From positions 37,973-101,972 of the forward strand of contig DJYC01000112.1 in the NCBI GenBank assembly GCA_002448445.1: a stretch of DNA of 64,000 bases. Reading direction: 5' to 3'. The translations under genes and the position numbers were made by a program. The DNA comes from Treponema sp. UBA6988. GTDB lineage: Bacteria; Spirochaetota; Spirochaetia; Treponematales; Treponemataceae. Shown in pieces: positions 35,700-45,355 of the stretch (position 1 is its first letter; every line of letters starts with the position of its first letter). The notes beneath the pieces were generated by a model that saw only the letters and a program-made list of their open reading frames with translations, made no database searches and was not told the origin of the DNA.

Positions 35700-36951
35700 G
35701 CAAAATTCTCCTGCGGCGTAAGAAGACTGTAAGGACAAAAAGAAGTAGCGTGTAAAAGGCCGTAAGCAGACTGGGCCAGGGAGATGGATTTTCCCTAAAG
35801 GCAGACCGTATGCTTTCAAAGGCAACCCCACCGGGCGAGAATTTTGAAGCGATGCGCATTGCCTTGGGAAAAAGTTCCACCGGGTAAAAGCAGCCGCCAA
35901 GGTAGGCAAGGAAGACTGCCACTATAAAAAGCAGGGAAAGACCGCTTACCGTATCGCGCACGTTTTCCAGCAGGAAAAGTTCAAGGGATACGGCAAAGGC
36001 CACGGCAGGAATCAGGTTCACCAGGAAACCGAACCGCCAGAAAAAGTCCAGGTTTTCAAGTTCGGGAATAAAGCCTTCTGCATGCCCTATGGTAAAGATG
36101 AACGCAATTGCCGGCAGGGCAAGGACTGAGGAAAGAAGCGCAAGGCAGGAAAGCCAGTCTGATGCAACAAGAAGAAGGGATGAGCGCCCCCTGCTTGCAA
36201 GAACCTTCTGCATGGAATCGTCCGCTCGTATGTAGATAAAGGCATTCCCCAGCCCCCACAAAAGCAGGAAGAAGAATATCATTGCGCAAAGATAGTAGGC
36301 CCCAAGGGAAAGGACTTCCCCGGCCATGAGTTCCCTTGTGCCAAAGAGCGCTTGCCGCCCCACCACAAGGTTTGCATAGTGGAAGTTAAGCTCGTATTCC
36401 CAGGAGCGTTCCTTTTTTCCGTAGCGCCCCAAGTGGTTTGCGTAATAGTCATGGTAAGTGTAGATTCCTGCCTGTGTGTCCGTGATTAGGGAAGATGCCC
36501 CGTCCAAAAACTCAGTGAGAATCTTTGTGCCAAGTCCTGCCTGTGCGCTTCCCAAAACGACTTTTATAGTCTTGTTTCTTCCATATATGATTGAATCGAT
36601 GAAGCCGTTGGGAATGACCGCATAGAGGTTAATCTCGCCAGAATAGAGCATTTTTTCCGCCTCTTCCTCGCTGGAAAGCTGGGTGAAGTCAACGGAAAAG
36701 CGGAAGTTGTCCATGTGCTCAAGGGCATAAATTCCCATTTGGAAATACTTCCCTTCGTTGTTCTCCACAAGGCCTATTTTTATCTTGGAATAATCGCTCT
36801 TGGATGAAGAAGACGAGAACTTTGCGTAGAAAAGGGCAGAAGCCATGCAGAAAATCAGCAGGGACATGAGAAAAATCTTGGGAAAACTCCTGAAGCTTCT
36901 CTTTAGCTGCAGGCGGGCATAGTTCATGCGGCTGTTCACGGCGGGCCTCAT
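35692..36951 (-). CDS. ABC-2 exporter permease (first subunit)
   Basis: 419 residues with the same topology as its neighbour: N-terminal helix near 25-42, periplasmic domain with LVENNEGKYFQMGIYALE and MLYSGEINLYAVIPNGF, then six C-terminal helices ending LLLFVLTVFLRRRR. Its start overlaps the ATPase stop by 4 nt (ATGA). The two permeases likely form a heterodimer. Confidence 0.87.
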   Translation of the reverse strand: MRPAVNSRMNYARLQLKRSFRSFPKIFLMSLLIFCMASALFYAKFSSSSSKSDYSKIKIGLVENNEGKYFQMGIYALEHMDNFRFSVDFTQLSSEEEAEKMLYSGEINLYAVIPNGFIDSIIYGRNKTIKVVLGSAQAGLGTKILTEFLDGASSLITDTQAGIYTYHDYYANHLGRYGKKERSWEYELNFHYANLVVGRQALFGTRELMAGEVLSLGAYYLCAMIFFFLLLWGLGNAFIYIRADDSMQKVLASRGRSSLLLVASDWLSCLALLSSVLALPAIAFIFTIGHAEGFIPELENLDFFWRFGFLVNLIPAVAFAVSLELFLLENVRDTVSGLSLLFIVAVFLAYLGGCFYPVELFPKAMRIASKFSPGGVAFESIRSAFRENPSPWPSLLTAFYTLLLFVLTVFLRRRRILHE

Positions 36952-37631
36952 ATTGAATTTTCCAGGTCGCGCACAAGGGCCTTTACGTCGCCTGTATAAC
37001 GGTAGGGCTCCAGTTTACCTGAGGAAAGCATGTAGCATGAATCGCAGAATTCAATTTCCTGTATGTCGTGGGTAACAAGGATTGCCGTTCCACCGCCAGC
37101 ACAGAATTCGCCCAGGTAGCCAAGGATTTGCTCCTTGCAGATTATGTCCAGCGATGCGGAGGGCTCGTCAAGCAAAAGAATTTCGGGGTCATTTGCAACC
37201 GCACAGGCTATGGAAAGGCGCTTTTTCATTCCACCGGACATTTTTGAAACAGGCGTGTGGATAAAGTCCCTTATGCCAAGCCTCTGCAGTATGCCGGAGG
37301 AAAGGGAATCTTCCAGGGAGGATTTTTTTGCCGGATACCAGAGGCTCAGGTTGTCAAGGGCTGAAAGCTCGGGGAAAAGCGGAATGCCCTGGGGGACATA
37401 GCCTTGAACCCTGTTACGGAATTTTGCATCGGTAAGCAGGTTCCGTCCCTGCCATACGGAAGAACCGGAGTCTGGCTTAAGGATTCCCGCCAGAATGGAA
37501 AGCAGGGTGGATTTTCCTGTACCGTTCTTTCCAAGTATGCCCACGCATTTTCCCTCCGAAGCTGAAAAGGATGCATCGGAAAGGACAACTTTCTTCCTAT
37601 ATATTTTACTTATATGCGAAACTTCCAACAT
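36948..37631 (-). CDS. ABC-2 exporter ATP-binding protein
   Basis: 227 residues counting from ATG 37631; an ATG two codons earlier is also open but only 3 nt from the -10. Walker A GKNGTGKST, signature KMSGGMKKRLS, Walker B ILLLDEPSASLD and switch LVTHD are all intact. First gene of the exporter operon ATPase-permease-permease, all coupled by overlaps. Confidence 0.92.
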   Translation of the reverse strand: MLEVSHISKIYRKKVVLSDASFSASEGKCVGILGKNGTGKSTLLSILAGILKPDSGSSVWQGRNLLTDAKFRNRVQGYVPQGIPLFPELSALDNLSLWYPAKKSSLEDSLSSGILQRLGIRDFIHTPVSKMSGGMKKRLSIACAVANDPEILLLDEPSASLDIICKEQILGYLGEFCAGGGTAILVTHDIQEIEFCDSCYMLSSGKLEPYRYTGDVKALVRDLENSI

Positions 37632-37640
37632 AACCATAGG

Positions 37641-37669
37641 ATTTTACCGCTTTTGCTTGATTTGTGCAA
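37641..37669 (-). promoter_or_regulatory. promoter of ABC-2 exporter operon (leaderless type)
   Basis: Minus strand TTGCAC (37669-37664), 17-nt spacer, TAAAAT (37646-37641), 9 nt to ATG 37631 (3 nt to the alternative ATG 37637). Confidence 0.6.
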
Positions 37670-37850
37670 TTCATATAAAAACTATATAAAAAATGAAACT
37701 GCCGGGTCTTTCCTTCAAGGAATTCAAAAATCATGCGTTTGCTTGCGGTTTTTAGGCAAAGGGTGAAAAAGACAGGAAAAATTTAGCGTTATGTTGCTTT
37801 TTTGCACTTTTTGAATTATAGTCTTACTAGTTTCATTTTAAGGAGTTTAT

Positions 37851-39365
37851 ATGAAAAAGATTACACTCACAGGAGCACTTGCTGCACTTATGGCCTCGGC
37901 AATGCTCCTTGCAGGCTGCGGTAATTCATCCAAGGCAAACAAAATGGAGCCTGCAGAATACTACAGCTACATTGAGAACAAGGCCGTCGACGAAGGGCTC
38001 AAGTCATCAAAGTCCTTTTCATTTGAAGAAGGCTTTTCTGCAGACTTTGGTCTCAAGTTTGCCCTTCTTAAAGAAGGAAAGGCCCTTGCAAAGACATACA
38101 TGGGTGCCATGGGCGGTGCAGACGGAGTTTCTGACCTTGACTGGCTCAACAACATTGACTTGACCGGAAACCTTTCCGTAAACAAGGGTGCCTTGGCTGC
38201 AAACATGACTGGCAGCGTAAACAGTGCAAAAATCAACCTGGACGCAGTCATGGACGAAAATTCAGCATGCCTCCGCGTTCCTGAGCTGAACAAGGACTAT
38301 GTTTCCCTTCCAGCAGCATTCCTCGGCGCAAATTCAGGCCTTAACGTTGGCGAAATCATAAAGGCATACACTGAATACATCACATCCATCCCCAATTATG
38401 AGGAAATCGTTTCCGAAGTCAACAAGTACAAGGATACCTACCTCAAGTACGCAACTGACGTTACAAAGAGCACTTCTAACTTAACCAGGGGCGGAAAGTC
38501 TCAGGAACTCACGGTTCTTACCGTAAACTTTGAGGGCGAAAACGCAGAAAACCTCGTAAAGGACATTCTTACACTCGCAAAGAGCGACGAATGCTTCAAG
38601 AGGGTCATCTCAGCCTTTGAAAACTACCAGAAGGCTTTGGCACCCTACAGTGACGCATTCACTTACAGCAAGTTTGAAGAGGCAATCGATGACCTTTTGG
38701 ACGACATGGAGGAATTCGGGCTCGGAGAATTCTCCAACATAAAGATGGACGTATTCGTAAACTCAAAGGACGAAATCTGCGGAAGGACATTCAAGCTCAG
38801 CGACAATGAAATGGCTTCTTATGCCGTAACAAAAGACGGAAAGGACTTTGGATTTGAACTTTCTGCAGGCCCGGACGGAAGCATTGCAAGCATAAAGGGC
38901 AACGGAAAGTGCAAGGGCGACGTTTATACCGGCGACTACACCCTTTCCGTGCAGGGAAAAGACGTCCAGAAGTTCACGATTGAAAACTTTGACGCAAAGG
39001 CTTTAAAGAAGGGCCTTGTAAAAGCTACGGTCAAGTTCACACCCGAAAACGCAGCCATGAGCGCCTACCAGTTTGCAGTTGACTTCAACGGGGATTCCAC
39101 CAGCCAGAAGTACGGAGTTACGGTTGCCCAGGATTCCAAGAAGCTTGCAACTCTTGAGTATTCAACAAAGATTGCCAAGAATTCTAAGGTAAAGATGCCT
39201 TCAGACGCAGTTTCCATAGAAGACGGGGAAGCCTTCCAGAAGTACACAAAGTCACTCAAGTTTGACAACCTCAATTCTATCATCAAAAAGATTGGCATGC
39301 CCAAGGAACTCGAGGGCCAGCTTACAGGCGCAGTAGACGGACTTGCAAAGTCTTTCGCTGAATAA
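37851..39365 (+). CDS. large surface or periplasmic lipoprotein, unknown function
   Basis: 504 residues. Signal MKKITLTGALAALMASAML and lipobox LAGC with Cys23; AAGGAG precedes the ATG. The mature part is rich in Lys, Asp, Ser and Ala, has no Cys pattern beyond a few scattered residues and reads as repeated beta-strand segments (NLSVNKGALAANM, YTGDYTLSVQGKDV), like barrel- or clamp-shaped lipoproteins. No family recognised. It stands alone and appears well expressed from its clean ribosome site. Confidence 0.75.
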   Translation: MKKITLTGALAALMASAMLLAGCGNSSKANKMEPAEYYSYIENKAVDEGLKSSKSFSFEEGFSADFGLKFALLKEGKALAKTYMGAMGGADGVSDLDWLNNIDLTGNLSVNKGALAANMTGSVNSAKINLDAVMDENSACLRVPELNKDYVSLPAAFLGANSGLNVGEIIKAYTEYITSIPNYEEIVSEVNKYKDTYLKYATDVTKSTSNLTRGGKSQELTVLTVNFEGENAENLVKDILTLAKSDECFKRVISAFENYQKALAPYSDAFTYSKFEEAIDDLLDDMEEFGLGEFSNIKMDVFVNSKDEICGRTFKLSDNEMASYAVTKDGKDFGFELSAGPDGSIASIKGNGKCKGDVYTGDYTLSVQGKDVQKFTIENFDAKALKKGLVKATVKFTPENAAMSAYQFAVDFNGDSTSQKYGVTVAQDSKKLATLEYSTKIAKNSKVKMPSDAVSIEDGEAFQKYTKSLKFDNLNSIIKKIGMPKELEGQLTGAVDGLAKSFAE

Positions 39366-39610
39366 TCCTTAGCATTACAGGGGCGGGACGGCACAAACCA
39401 AGGCTTTGCCCTGCCCCCCTTCCTTTCCAAACCCGCCTTTTTTGCACCACCAGACAAAAAAAATTCATCTGTACCCATAAAATCATAAAAAAACGCATAC
39501 TGTCCAACATAAAAAAAAACAAAAAAAATTTGGCACCAAAAAACCGTCCAATTTTGCGAAAAATAAGGCTTTCCGCCTGTTTTGGCCAGAAAAATCTCTA
39601 TTTTGGGACA

Positions 39611-39639
39611 TTGACTTAAAACGCTACGGATAGTAGACT
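39611..39639 (+). promoter_or_regulatory. nrdD promoter
   Basis: TTGACT (39611-39616), 17-nt spacer, TAGACT (39634-39639). It leaves a leader of about 125 nt before nrdD with a small CCGGGCA-type hairpin near 39696. The rest of 39366-39600 is AT-rich without a gene. Confidence 0.6.
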
Positions 39640-39667
39640 AATATTAATTGAACACCATATCTAGGGC
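39621..39667 (+). promoter_or_regulatory. possible tandem NrdR boxes
   Basis: ACGCTACGGATAGTAG (39621) and ACACCATATCTAGGGC (39652) match the NrdR box ACACwATATwTwGTGT at about 10 and 12 of 16 positions. Their starts are 31 nt apart, the spacing expected for NrdR pairs, and the first covers the -10. Confidence 0.4.
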
Positions 39668-39769
39668 AGAGGGAAAAACCAATACCAAACAAAGGGCAGA
39701 AATACCGGGCAGAAATGCCGGAATTAGATGCCCAATCTCATAAAGTAATACTGGAGTGTGTAAGTTTCT

Positions 39770-41986
39770 ATGAAGATAATAAAGCGCAGCGGCTCGGAAG
39801 TTCTTTTTGACAGGGAAAAAATCGTACTTGCAATTCGCAAGGCAAACAACCGTCAGGAAGTTAACGAAAAAGAACGCCTTACGGAAGCACAGATAAATTC
39901 TATAGTAGACGACATTGAAATTGAATGTCACAAAAGCGGCCATGCACTGAGCGTAGAAAATATTCAGGACCTTGTAGAAGACGGAATCATGCAGAACGGC
40001 GCCTTTAAGGTGGCAAAGCTCTACATAACATACCGCTATCTCCATAACCTGCAAAGAAATACAACCGACGAGCAGATCTTAAGCCTCTTGGAGGAAAACA
40101 ATGAGGAAGTAAAGCAGGAAAACTCCAACAAGAACCCCACCGTTGTTTCCGTACAGCGCGATTACATGGCCGGGGAAGTAAGCAAGGACATTACCCGCCG
40201 CTTCCTCCTGGACGAAGACATTGCCGCCGCCCACGACCAGGGCCTTATCCACTTCCACGACGCTGACTATTTTGCCCAGCACATGCACAACTGCGACCTT
40301 GTTAACTTGGAAGACATGCTGCAGAACGGAACCGTAATCAGCGGCACAAAGATAGACAGGCCTCATTCATTCTCCACAGCCTGCAACATAGCAACACAGA
40401 TAATCGCCCAGGTTGCATCCTGCCAGTACGGCGGACAGAGCATCTCCCTTGCCCACCTTGCGCCATTCGTTCAGGTTAGCAGGGAAAAGATTCAGAAAGA
40501 CATCCGCGACACAATGTCCGAGACAGGCATAACAGTAGACGAGCAGCAGTTCAAGTACATGGTGGAACGCCGCCTGCGCTCAGAAATCACCAAGGGTGTA
40601 CAGACAATCCAGTACCAGGTAATCACCCTTATGACCACAAACGGTCAGGCTCCTTTCGTAACCGTCTTCATGTACCTTAACGAAGCCAAGACTGAGCAGG
40701 AAAAAGCCGACCTTGCAATCATCATAGAAGAAGTCCTTAAGCAGCGCTACCAGGGCGTAAAGAACGAAAAGGGTGCCTGGATAACACCAGCCTTCCCCAA
40801 GCTCATCTACGTACTGGAAAACGACAACATAGAGCCCAATTCCAAGTATTACTACCTAACAGAACTCGCCGCCCGCTGCACAGCCCGCCGCATGGTTCCA
40901 GACTACATCTCCGAAAAAATGATGTTCAGCATGAAGGTAGACGGCAACGGAGAAGGCAACTGCTACCCCTGCATGGGATGCCGCTCCTTCCTTACCCCGG
41001 ACAAGACAGGCAACGGCTACGCAAACATAGCAAACGCAGGCAACTGGCAGCCAGGAGTCTCCAAGTACTACGGCCGCTTTAATCAGGGAGTCGTAACGCT
41101 CAACCTTGTGGACGTGGCCTGCTCATCCTACCGCGACATGGACAAATTCTGGCAGATATTAGACGAAAGGCTTGAACTCTGCCACCGCGCCCTGCAAATC
41201 CGCCACAACCGCCTTATGGGAACAAAAAGCGACGCAGCCCCAATCCTTTGGCAGAACGGAGCACTTGCCCGCTTGAAAAAAGGCGAAACAATAGACAAGC
41301 TGCTCTTTGGAGGCTATTCAACAATAAGCCTTGGCTATGCAGGACTCTGCGAATGCGTACGCTACATGACAGGCTCTTCCCACACCTCAGAAGAAGGAAA
41401 GCCCTTTGCGCTAAAAGTAATGCACGCTTTAAACGATGCCTGTGCCAAGTGGAAGGAAGCAGAAAACATTGACTATTCCCTCTACGGAACCCCGCTCGAA
41501 AGCACAACCTACAAGTTTGCCAAGTGCCTCAAGAACCGCTTTGGTATCATCCCCGGCGTAACGGACAAAAACTACATAACAAACAGCTACCATGTAAACG
41601 TCACCGAAAAAATCGATGCCTTTACCAAACTCACCTTTGAAAGCGAATTCCAAAAGCTAAGCCCGGGTGGAGCCGTAAGCTACGTGGAAGTGCCCAACAT
41701 GGAAGGCAACATACCTGCCGTAATGACCCTGCTCAAGCACATCTACAACAACATCATGTACGCAGAACTCAACACCAAGAGCGACTACTGCCAGAAATGT
41801 GGCTACACAGGCGAAATAAACATCGTAAGCGACGGCGAAGGAAAGCTGGTCTGGGAATGCCCCAACTGCGGCAACCGCGACCAAAGCACCATGAACGTTG
41901 CCCGCCGCACCTGCGGTTACATTGGCACCCAGTACTGGAACCAGGGCCGCACCCAGGAAATAAAAGAGAGGGTCTTGCACCTCTAG
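39770..41986 (+). CDS. nrdD: anaerobic ribonucleoside-triphosphate reductase
   Basis: 738 residues. An ATP-cone (RSGSEVLFDREKIVLAIRKA) opens the protein; the barrel carries SCQYGGQS and PCMGCRSFL regions; the C-terminal zinc site is CQKCGYTG...CPNCGN and the glycyl-radical loop is RTCGYIGTQYWNQGR. It makes deoxynucleotides without oxygen. The activase NrdG, normally next to it, is not within this window; the following gene is an opposing MATE. Confidence 0.97.
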   Translation: MKIIKRSGSEVLFDREKIVLAIRKANNRQEVNEKERLTEAQINSIVDDIEIECHKSGHALSVENIQDLVEDGIMQNGAFKVAKLYITYRYLHNLQRNTTDEQILSLLEENNEEVKQENSNKNPTVVSVQRDYMAGEVSKDITRRFLLDEDIAAAHDQGLIHFHDADYFAQHMHNCDLVNLEDMLQNGTVISGTKIDRPHSFSTACNIATQIIAQVASCQYGGQSISLAHLAPFVQVSREKIQKDIRDTMSETGITVDEQQFKYMVERRLRSEITKGVQTIQYQVITLMTTNGQAPFVTVFMYLNEAKTEQEKADLAIIIEEVLKQRYQGVKNEKGAWITPAFPKLIYVLENDNIEPNSKYYYLTELAARCTARRMVPDYISEKMMFSMKVDGNGEGNCYPCMGCRSFLTPDKTGNGYANIANAGNWQPGVSKYYGRFNQGVVTLNLVDVACSSYRDMDKFWQILDERLELCHRALQIRHNRLMGTKSDAAPILWQNGALARLKKGETIDKLLFGGYSTISLGYAGLCECVRYMTGSSHTSEEGKPFALKVMHALNDACAKWKEAENIDYSLYGTPLESTTYKFAKCLKNRFGIIPGVTDKNYITNSYHVNVTEKIDAFTKLTFESEFQKLSPGGAVSYVEVPNMEGNIPAVMTLLKHIYNNIMYAELNTKSDYCQKCGYTGEINIVSDGEGKLVWECPNCGNRDQSTMNVARRTCGYIGTQYWNQGRTQEIKERVLHL

Positions 41987-42033
41987 GCTTTTGTCTTCTG
42001 AATTTTCCTAATCTGGAGCATACTTGTTGGTAA

Positions 42034-42274
42034 AACTGTGTCCGGTCCTTCGGAACCGGCCAGACTTCCACGTCATTTTATCTCGCAAAAGCGCAGCGCC
42101 AAGGAGGGGCGCGTCTTTTCTTTGCAAGCACAACTGGTTAGTTTTCGTAAGAAAACTAACGGGATAAAATGACATGGAAGGCATTTTATCCCGCTTTGCA
42201 GGGTTCCGCGGGTCCCTTCCCGCTCCATTGCCTGACGGCAACGCGTTCCGCGCCCTTCCAATCGGGGCTAGGCT
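42034..42274 (+). repeat. multi-hairpin repeat, complete reference copy
   Basis: Seven stems in order: CCGG-TCC-TTC-GGA-A-CCGG; GCGCC/GGCGC; TTAGTTTTC/GAAAACTAA; GATAAAATG/CATTTTATC; GCGGG-TCCCTT-CCCGC; CGCG-TTC-CGCG; plus a long-range CATTTTATC/GATAAAATG pairing. Linkers ACTGTGT, GCAGGGTTCC, CTCCATTGC and CCCTTCCAATCGGGGCTAGG are shared with the other copies. No protein gene occupies 41987-42308. Confidence 0.85.
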
Positions 42275-42308
42275 CAATATCAAGAAAGCCCCCGCCAAGC
42301 ATTGCCAA

Positions 42309-43724
42309 TTAGTCCTTCGGCAGCCACTTTCCACTCTTAAAGTAGACAAAGAAAAAGAGTGCGCTTATAAACCATGAAAGAGGATAGCAAGTTATAACCT
42401 TCAGAAAGTCTTCCGTTCCCCGGCAAAAAGAAAAAAGCCAGACCAGCCTGGTGCCGCAAATGCCAAATAGGGTTGCCAGCATGGAAATGTGTGTCTTTCC
42501 AACCCCGCCTATAATTCCCGCAAAAATTTCGTTGGGAACATAAAGGAAAAATGCCGGCGTAAGGAAGAAGAGAATCCTAAGCCCCATGGCAACAACATCT
42601 TCCTCGCCCGGAATAAAGAGATTGTAGAAGAAACGCCCAAAAAGCCTGAATACAACAACCAATGCAAGCGTTATCAGATTCATTATTAAAAGTCCCTGCC
42701 AGGTGCTCTTCTTTATTCGGTCATATTTCCCCGCGCCAAAATTCTGCCCGGAAAAAGTGTTCAAAGCCATTCCCATGGAAGACACGGACATCCAGAAAAG
42801 GGCATCAAGCTTGCCCCATGCAGTCCAGGCCGCAATCGTGTAGGTGGGAAAGGTGTTTATAAAGGACATCAGCGTCAAATTGGAAACCGGGTACATCATA
42901 GCGCAAATGCCGGAAGGTACCCCCAGCTTGACCATCCTCTTTAGCAAAGCGGGATTCACACTGATTCTTGAAAATTCAACCTTGTAAACCTTGTCCGTCC
43001 TCGTAAGCGGAATAAAAATCAGCACCATGCTTATCGCTTCGGAGGCAATCGTGGCAAGGGCAACCCCGGCAACCCCAAGGTGCAGTCCAACGACAAAAAG
43101 GCAGTCAAGGAAAATGTTCGCAAAGCAGGCAATGACAAGCACAAGAAAGGGAGTCTTGGAATCCCCCGTAGCCCTCAGGATACTTGCCCCGGTATTGTAC
43201 AAAAACATGGGGATAATACCAAGAAAATATATCTTTAGATACGTAACCGCATTGGCAAAAATATCCGGCGGAGTCTTTATCAGCCTAAGGGCAAATGCAG
43301 AGAAATTTACGCCCACAAGAGTCACCGCAAGCCCCATTATAATAGAAAGAACTATAAAGGTGTGAAGAGCTTTGGAAAGTTCCCGCCATTTCTTTGCCCC
43401 AAAAAACTGGGAAATTATAATAGCAGCCCCGTTGGCAAGCCCCCCGCAGAAACCTATCAGAAGGTTTATAAAGAACATGGTGCCACCGCCAACCGCCGCC
43501 AGGGCCTCCTTTCCAACATAGCGCCCAACTACAACCGCATCCACTGTGTTGTAGAGCTGCTGAAAAAACATCCCAAGCATAATCGGCAGCATAAAAGTAA
43601 TAATGCCTTTCCAGATTGGCCCTTCCGTAATGGAAGACTTGGCCGTAACTTTGCTCAACATAGAAAAACAATAATGTTTTTTGCGCCTTTTGTCATTAAC
43701 GGCAAGCACTAATCCTTCACTCAT
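42309..43724 (-). CDS. MATE family efflux protein
   Basis: 471 residues with a hydrophilic 25-residue N-terminal extension before TEGPIWKGIITFMLPIMLG, the first MATE helix. QLYNTVDAVVVGRYVGKEAL is the conserved substrate-path block. TATAAT ends 7 nt before ATG 43724, supporting this start over the internal ATG at 43661, neither of which has a ribosome site. Third MATE of the window; not a recent duplicate of the other two. Confidence 0.9.
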   Translation of the reverse strand: MSEGLVLAVNDKRRKKHYCFSMLSKVTAKSSITEGPIWKGIITFMLPIMLGMFFQQLYNTVDAVVVGRYVGKEALAAVGGGTMFFINLLIGFCGGLANGAAIIISQFFGAKKWRELSKALHTFIVLSIIMGLAVTLVGVNFSAFALRLIKTPPDIFANAVTYLKIYFLGIIPMFLYNTGASILRATGDSKTPFLVLVIACFANIFLDCLFVVGLHLGVAGVALATIASEAISMVLIFIPLTRTDKVYKVEFSRISVNPALLKRMVKLGVPSGICAMMYPVSNLTLMSFINTFPTYTIAAWTAWGKLDALFWMSVSSMGMALNTFSGQNFGAGKYDRIKKSTWQGLLIMNLITLALVVVFRLFGRFFYNLFIPGEEDVVAMGLRILFFLTPAFFLYVPNEIFAGIIGGVGKTHISMLATLFGICGTRLVWLFSFCRGTEDFLKVITCYPLSWFISALFFFVYFKSGKWLPKD

Positions 43725-43731
43725 GCCTGCA

Positions 43732-43737
43732 ATTATA
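43732..43737 (-). promoter_or_regulatory. -10 element of MATE gene (leaderless type)
   Basis: TATAAT on the minus strand with 7 nt to ATG 43724; -35 weak. Confidence 0.5.
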
Positions 43738-43823
43738 TATTATCCCAAAATATAAGAAAATTATAATTTTTACGTTATTTGATAACTATTTTGCATGTCA
43801 AATGCAATTTTGTTATTGTTTTC

Positions 43824-44969
43824 CTATTCCCCGGAAAGGTCCTCGCCGTTCTTGATTTTTGCCGCATCCAAAAAGCCCATGCTGTAGATTGTAGTCCTGT
43901 TGCGGCCGTGCTGCTTGGAATAGTAGAGCGCAGTGTCTGCCTTCTTAAAGATATAGTTTGGGTTAACCCCCTTAATATCGTGAATAAGGCAACCGCCAAC
44001 GCTTATTGTAATTGAAAGCTTCTGGTCATTTTCGTAGAGAACAATGTCTTTTACCGCAAGGCGTATGCGTTCAGCAATGTTCCAAAGGCTATTTTCATCA
44101 CATTCGGTCAGCAGTATGGAAAATTCCTCCCCGCCAAAGCGCGCAACGCAGTCGTTCTCGCGTACAATTTTTTTAAGCGTCTGAGCAAGGGCAAGGAGTA
44201 CCTTATCACCGCACAAATGCCCATAGGTGTCGTTAAAGTGCTTAAAAAAGTCTATGTCGATTATAAGCATTCCTGAATGGCGGTTGTAGCGGCGCAGGTT
44301 GCTGATTGCCTCCTCCATGCGGGTGATGAAAAAATCATATGTAAAAAGCCCGGTCTTGGGTTCGGTAATGCTTATTTCATAGTGAAGGCCGTTCTGCATA
44401 GTAACCGCAAGCACGGAAAACATCCTGTGAATATAGAACATTTCGTTGGCGGTAAAGCCGGAGCCGTCGTTCTTTACGCTTATGTAGATTATGGCGTAGA
44501 CTCCGCCAATTCCAAGCAGGGGAATCACAAGCGCGGGCTTTAGCTTTAGCAAATCATCAGAAAAAGTATCCTTGGGAAGCTCGTGAACTAGGTTGCCAAA
44601 GGGAACCGCATAGCCGTTGACGGTAGTATTCGCCAGATTGTCAAAATATTCTTCCAGAATGGAAAAATACTTAGGATCCAGGGTCTTGTCCACTTTCTGC
44701 AGGTTTGAATAGTAAAACTGCCTTAGCCCCTTTTTGCGCGGTGGCTTTATCATAAAAACAAGCGTCTCCGGGACAAAATAATCGTCCAACTTGCTTATCA
44801 AAAAGTCAATCATTGAATCGACACGTGTATAAGAGACCAACTGGGAAATGTCTGCAATAGCCCTGTTCAGTTCCCGGGCCTCGTTTTTCAAGTCCTCAAT
44901 CCTGAACCAAAGAGCCGCTTCGCTCAGCCGAACGTTCCGGCCGTCCGCTTTCTGTCCATTCTCGCTCAC
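43824..44969 (-). CDS. GAF-GGDEF diguanylate cyclase
   Basis: 381 residues from GTG 44969, chosen because TATAAT ends 6 nt upstream and no ribosome site exists for the longer frame. A coiled-coil-like segment, a GAF-like domain (about 45-210) and a GGDEF domain (from about 225) follow. Active-site GGEEF is intact, and RxxD (REND) five residues before it is the product-inhibition I-site. It should make cyclic di-GMP in the cytoplasm in response to an unknown signal. Confidence 0.9.
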   Translation of the reverse strand: MSENGQKADGRNVRLSEAALWFRIEDLKNEARELNRAIADISQLVSYTRVDSMIDFLISKLDDYFVPETLVFMIKPPRKKGLRQFYYSNLQKVDKTLDPKYFSILEEYFDNLANTTVNGYAVPFGNLVHELPKDTFSDDLLKLKPALVIPLLGIGGVYAIIYISVKNDGSGFTANEMFYIHRMFSVLAVTMQNGLHYEISITEPKTGLFTYDFFITRMEEAISNLRRYNRHSGMLIIDIDFFKHFNDTYGHLCGDKVLLALAQTLKKIVRENDCVARFGGEEFSILLTECDENSLWNIAERIRLAVKDIVLYENDQKLSITISVGGCLIHDIKGVNPNYIFKKADTALYYSKQHGRNRTTIYSMGFLDAAKIKNGEDLSGE

Positions 44970-44975
44970 AAAACC

Positions 44976-44981
44976 ATTATA
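44976..44981 (-). promoter_or_regulatory. -10 element of GGDEF gene (leaderless type)
   Basis: TATAAT on the minus strand with 6 nt to GTG 44969. Confidence 0.5.
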
Positions 44982-45107
44982 GCACACAATATGCAAGTTA
45001 GAAAGTCTGTTTTAAAAACAAATGGCATTTTTATATTTTGGACGATGCATAAAGGCGCTCTACCATCCGTTCCTTGGCTAAATTCCGGCCTCCGCCACTA
45101 TGCGCCA

Positions 45108-45195
45108 CGGGCTTTCCGGGGTTCCGTGGGGCCCTGCCCACTCCATTGCCGGGGGCAACGGGCTTCCGCCCGCCCCTCCAATCCCGCGTAGGCTC
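45108..45195 (+). repeat. multi-hairpin repeat copy
   Basis: GGGCTTTCCGGGGTTCC, stem GTGGG-GCCCTG-CCCAC, CTCCATTGC, stem CGGGC-TTCC-GCCCG, CCCCTCCAATCCCGCGTAGG. Nearly identical to the inverted copy at 48549. The remaining 45196-45355 shows no gene. Confidence 0.8.
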
Positions 45196-45355
45196 ATGCC
45201 CTCGCAGCGTAGCGTCAAGCGGGCTCTCTAAGGGCCGATGTCTCTTTGCAAACAGGCCCCTACGACAGCCAGTTTATAAGGCACAGCAAAGAGCCATCTG
45301 TCCACAGCCAAAACACCGGTGGCTATTTACGAAAGCCCATGGACTCCATGCAGGT

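Noticed and set aside
42034..42274. Integron attC sites
   Set aside because: No conserved attC core (GTTRRRY/RYYYAAC) at the ends and no cassette arrangement or integrase nearby.
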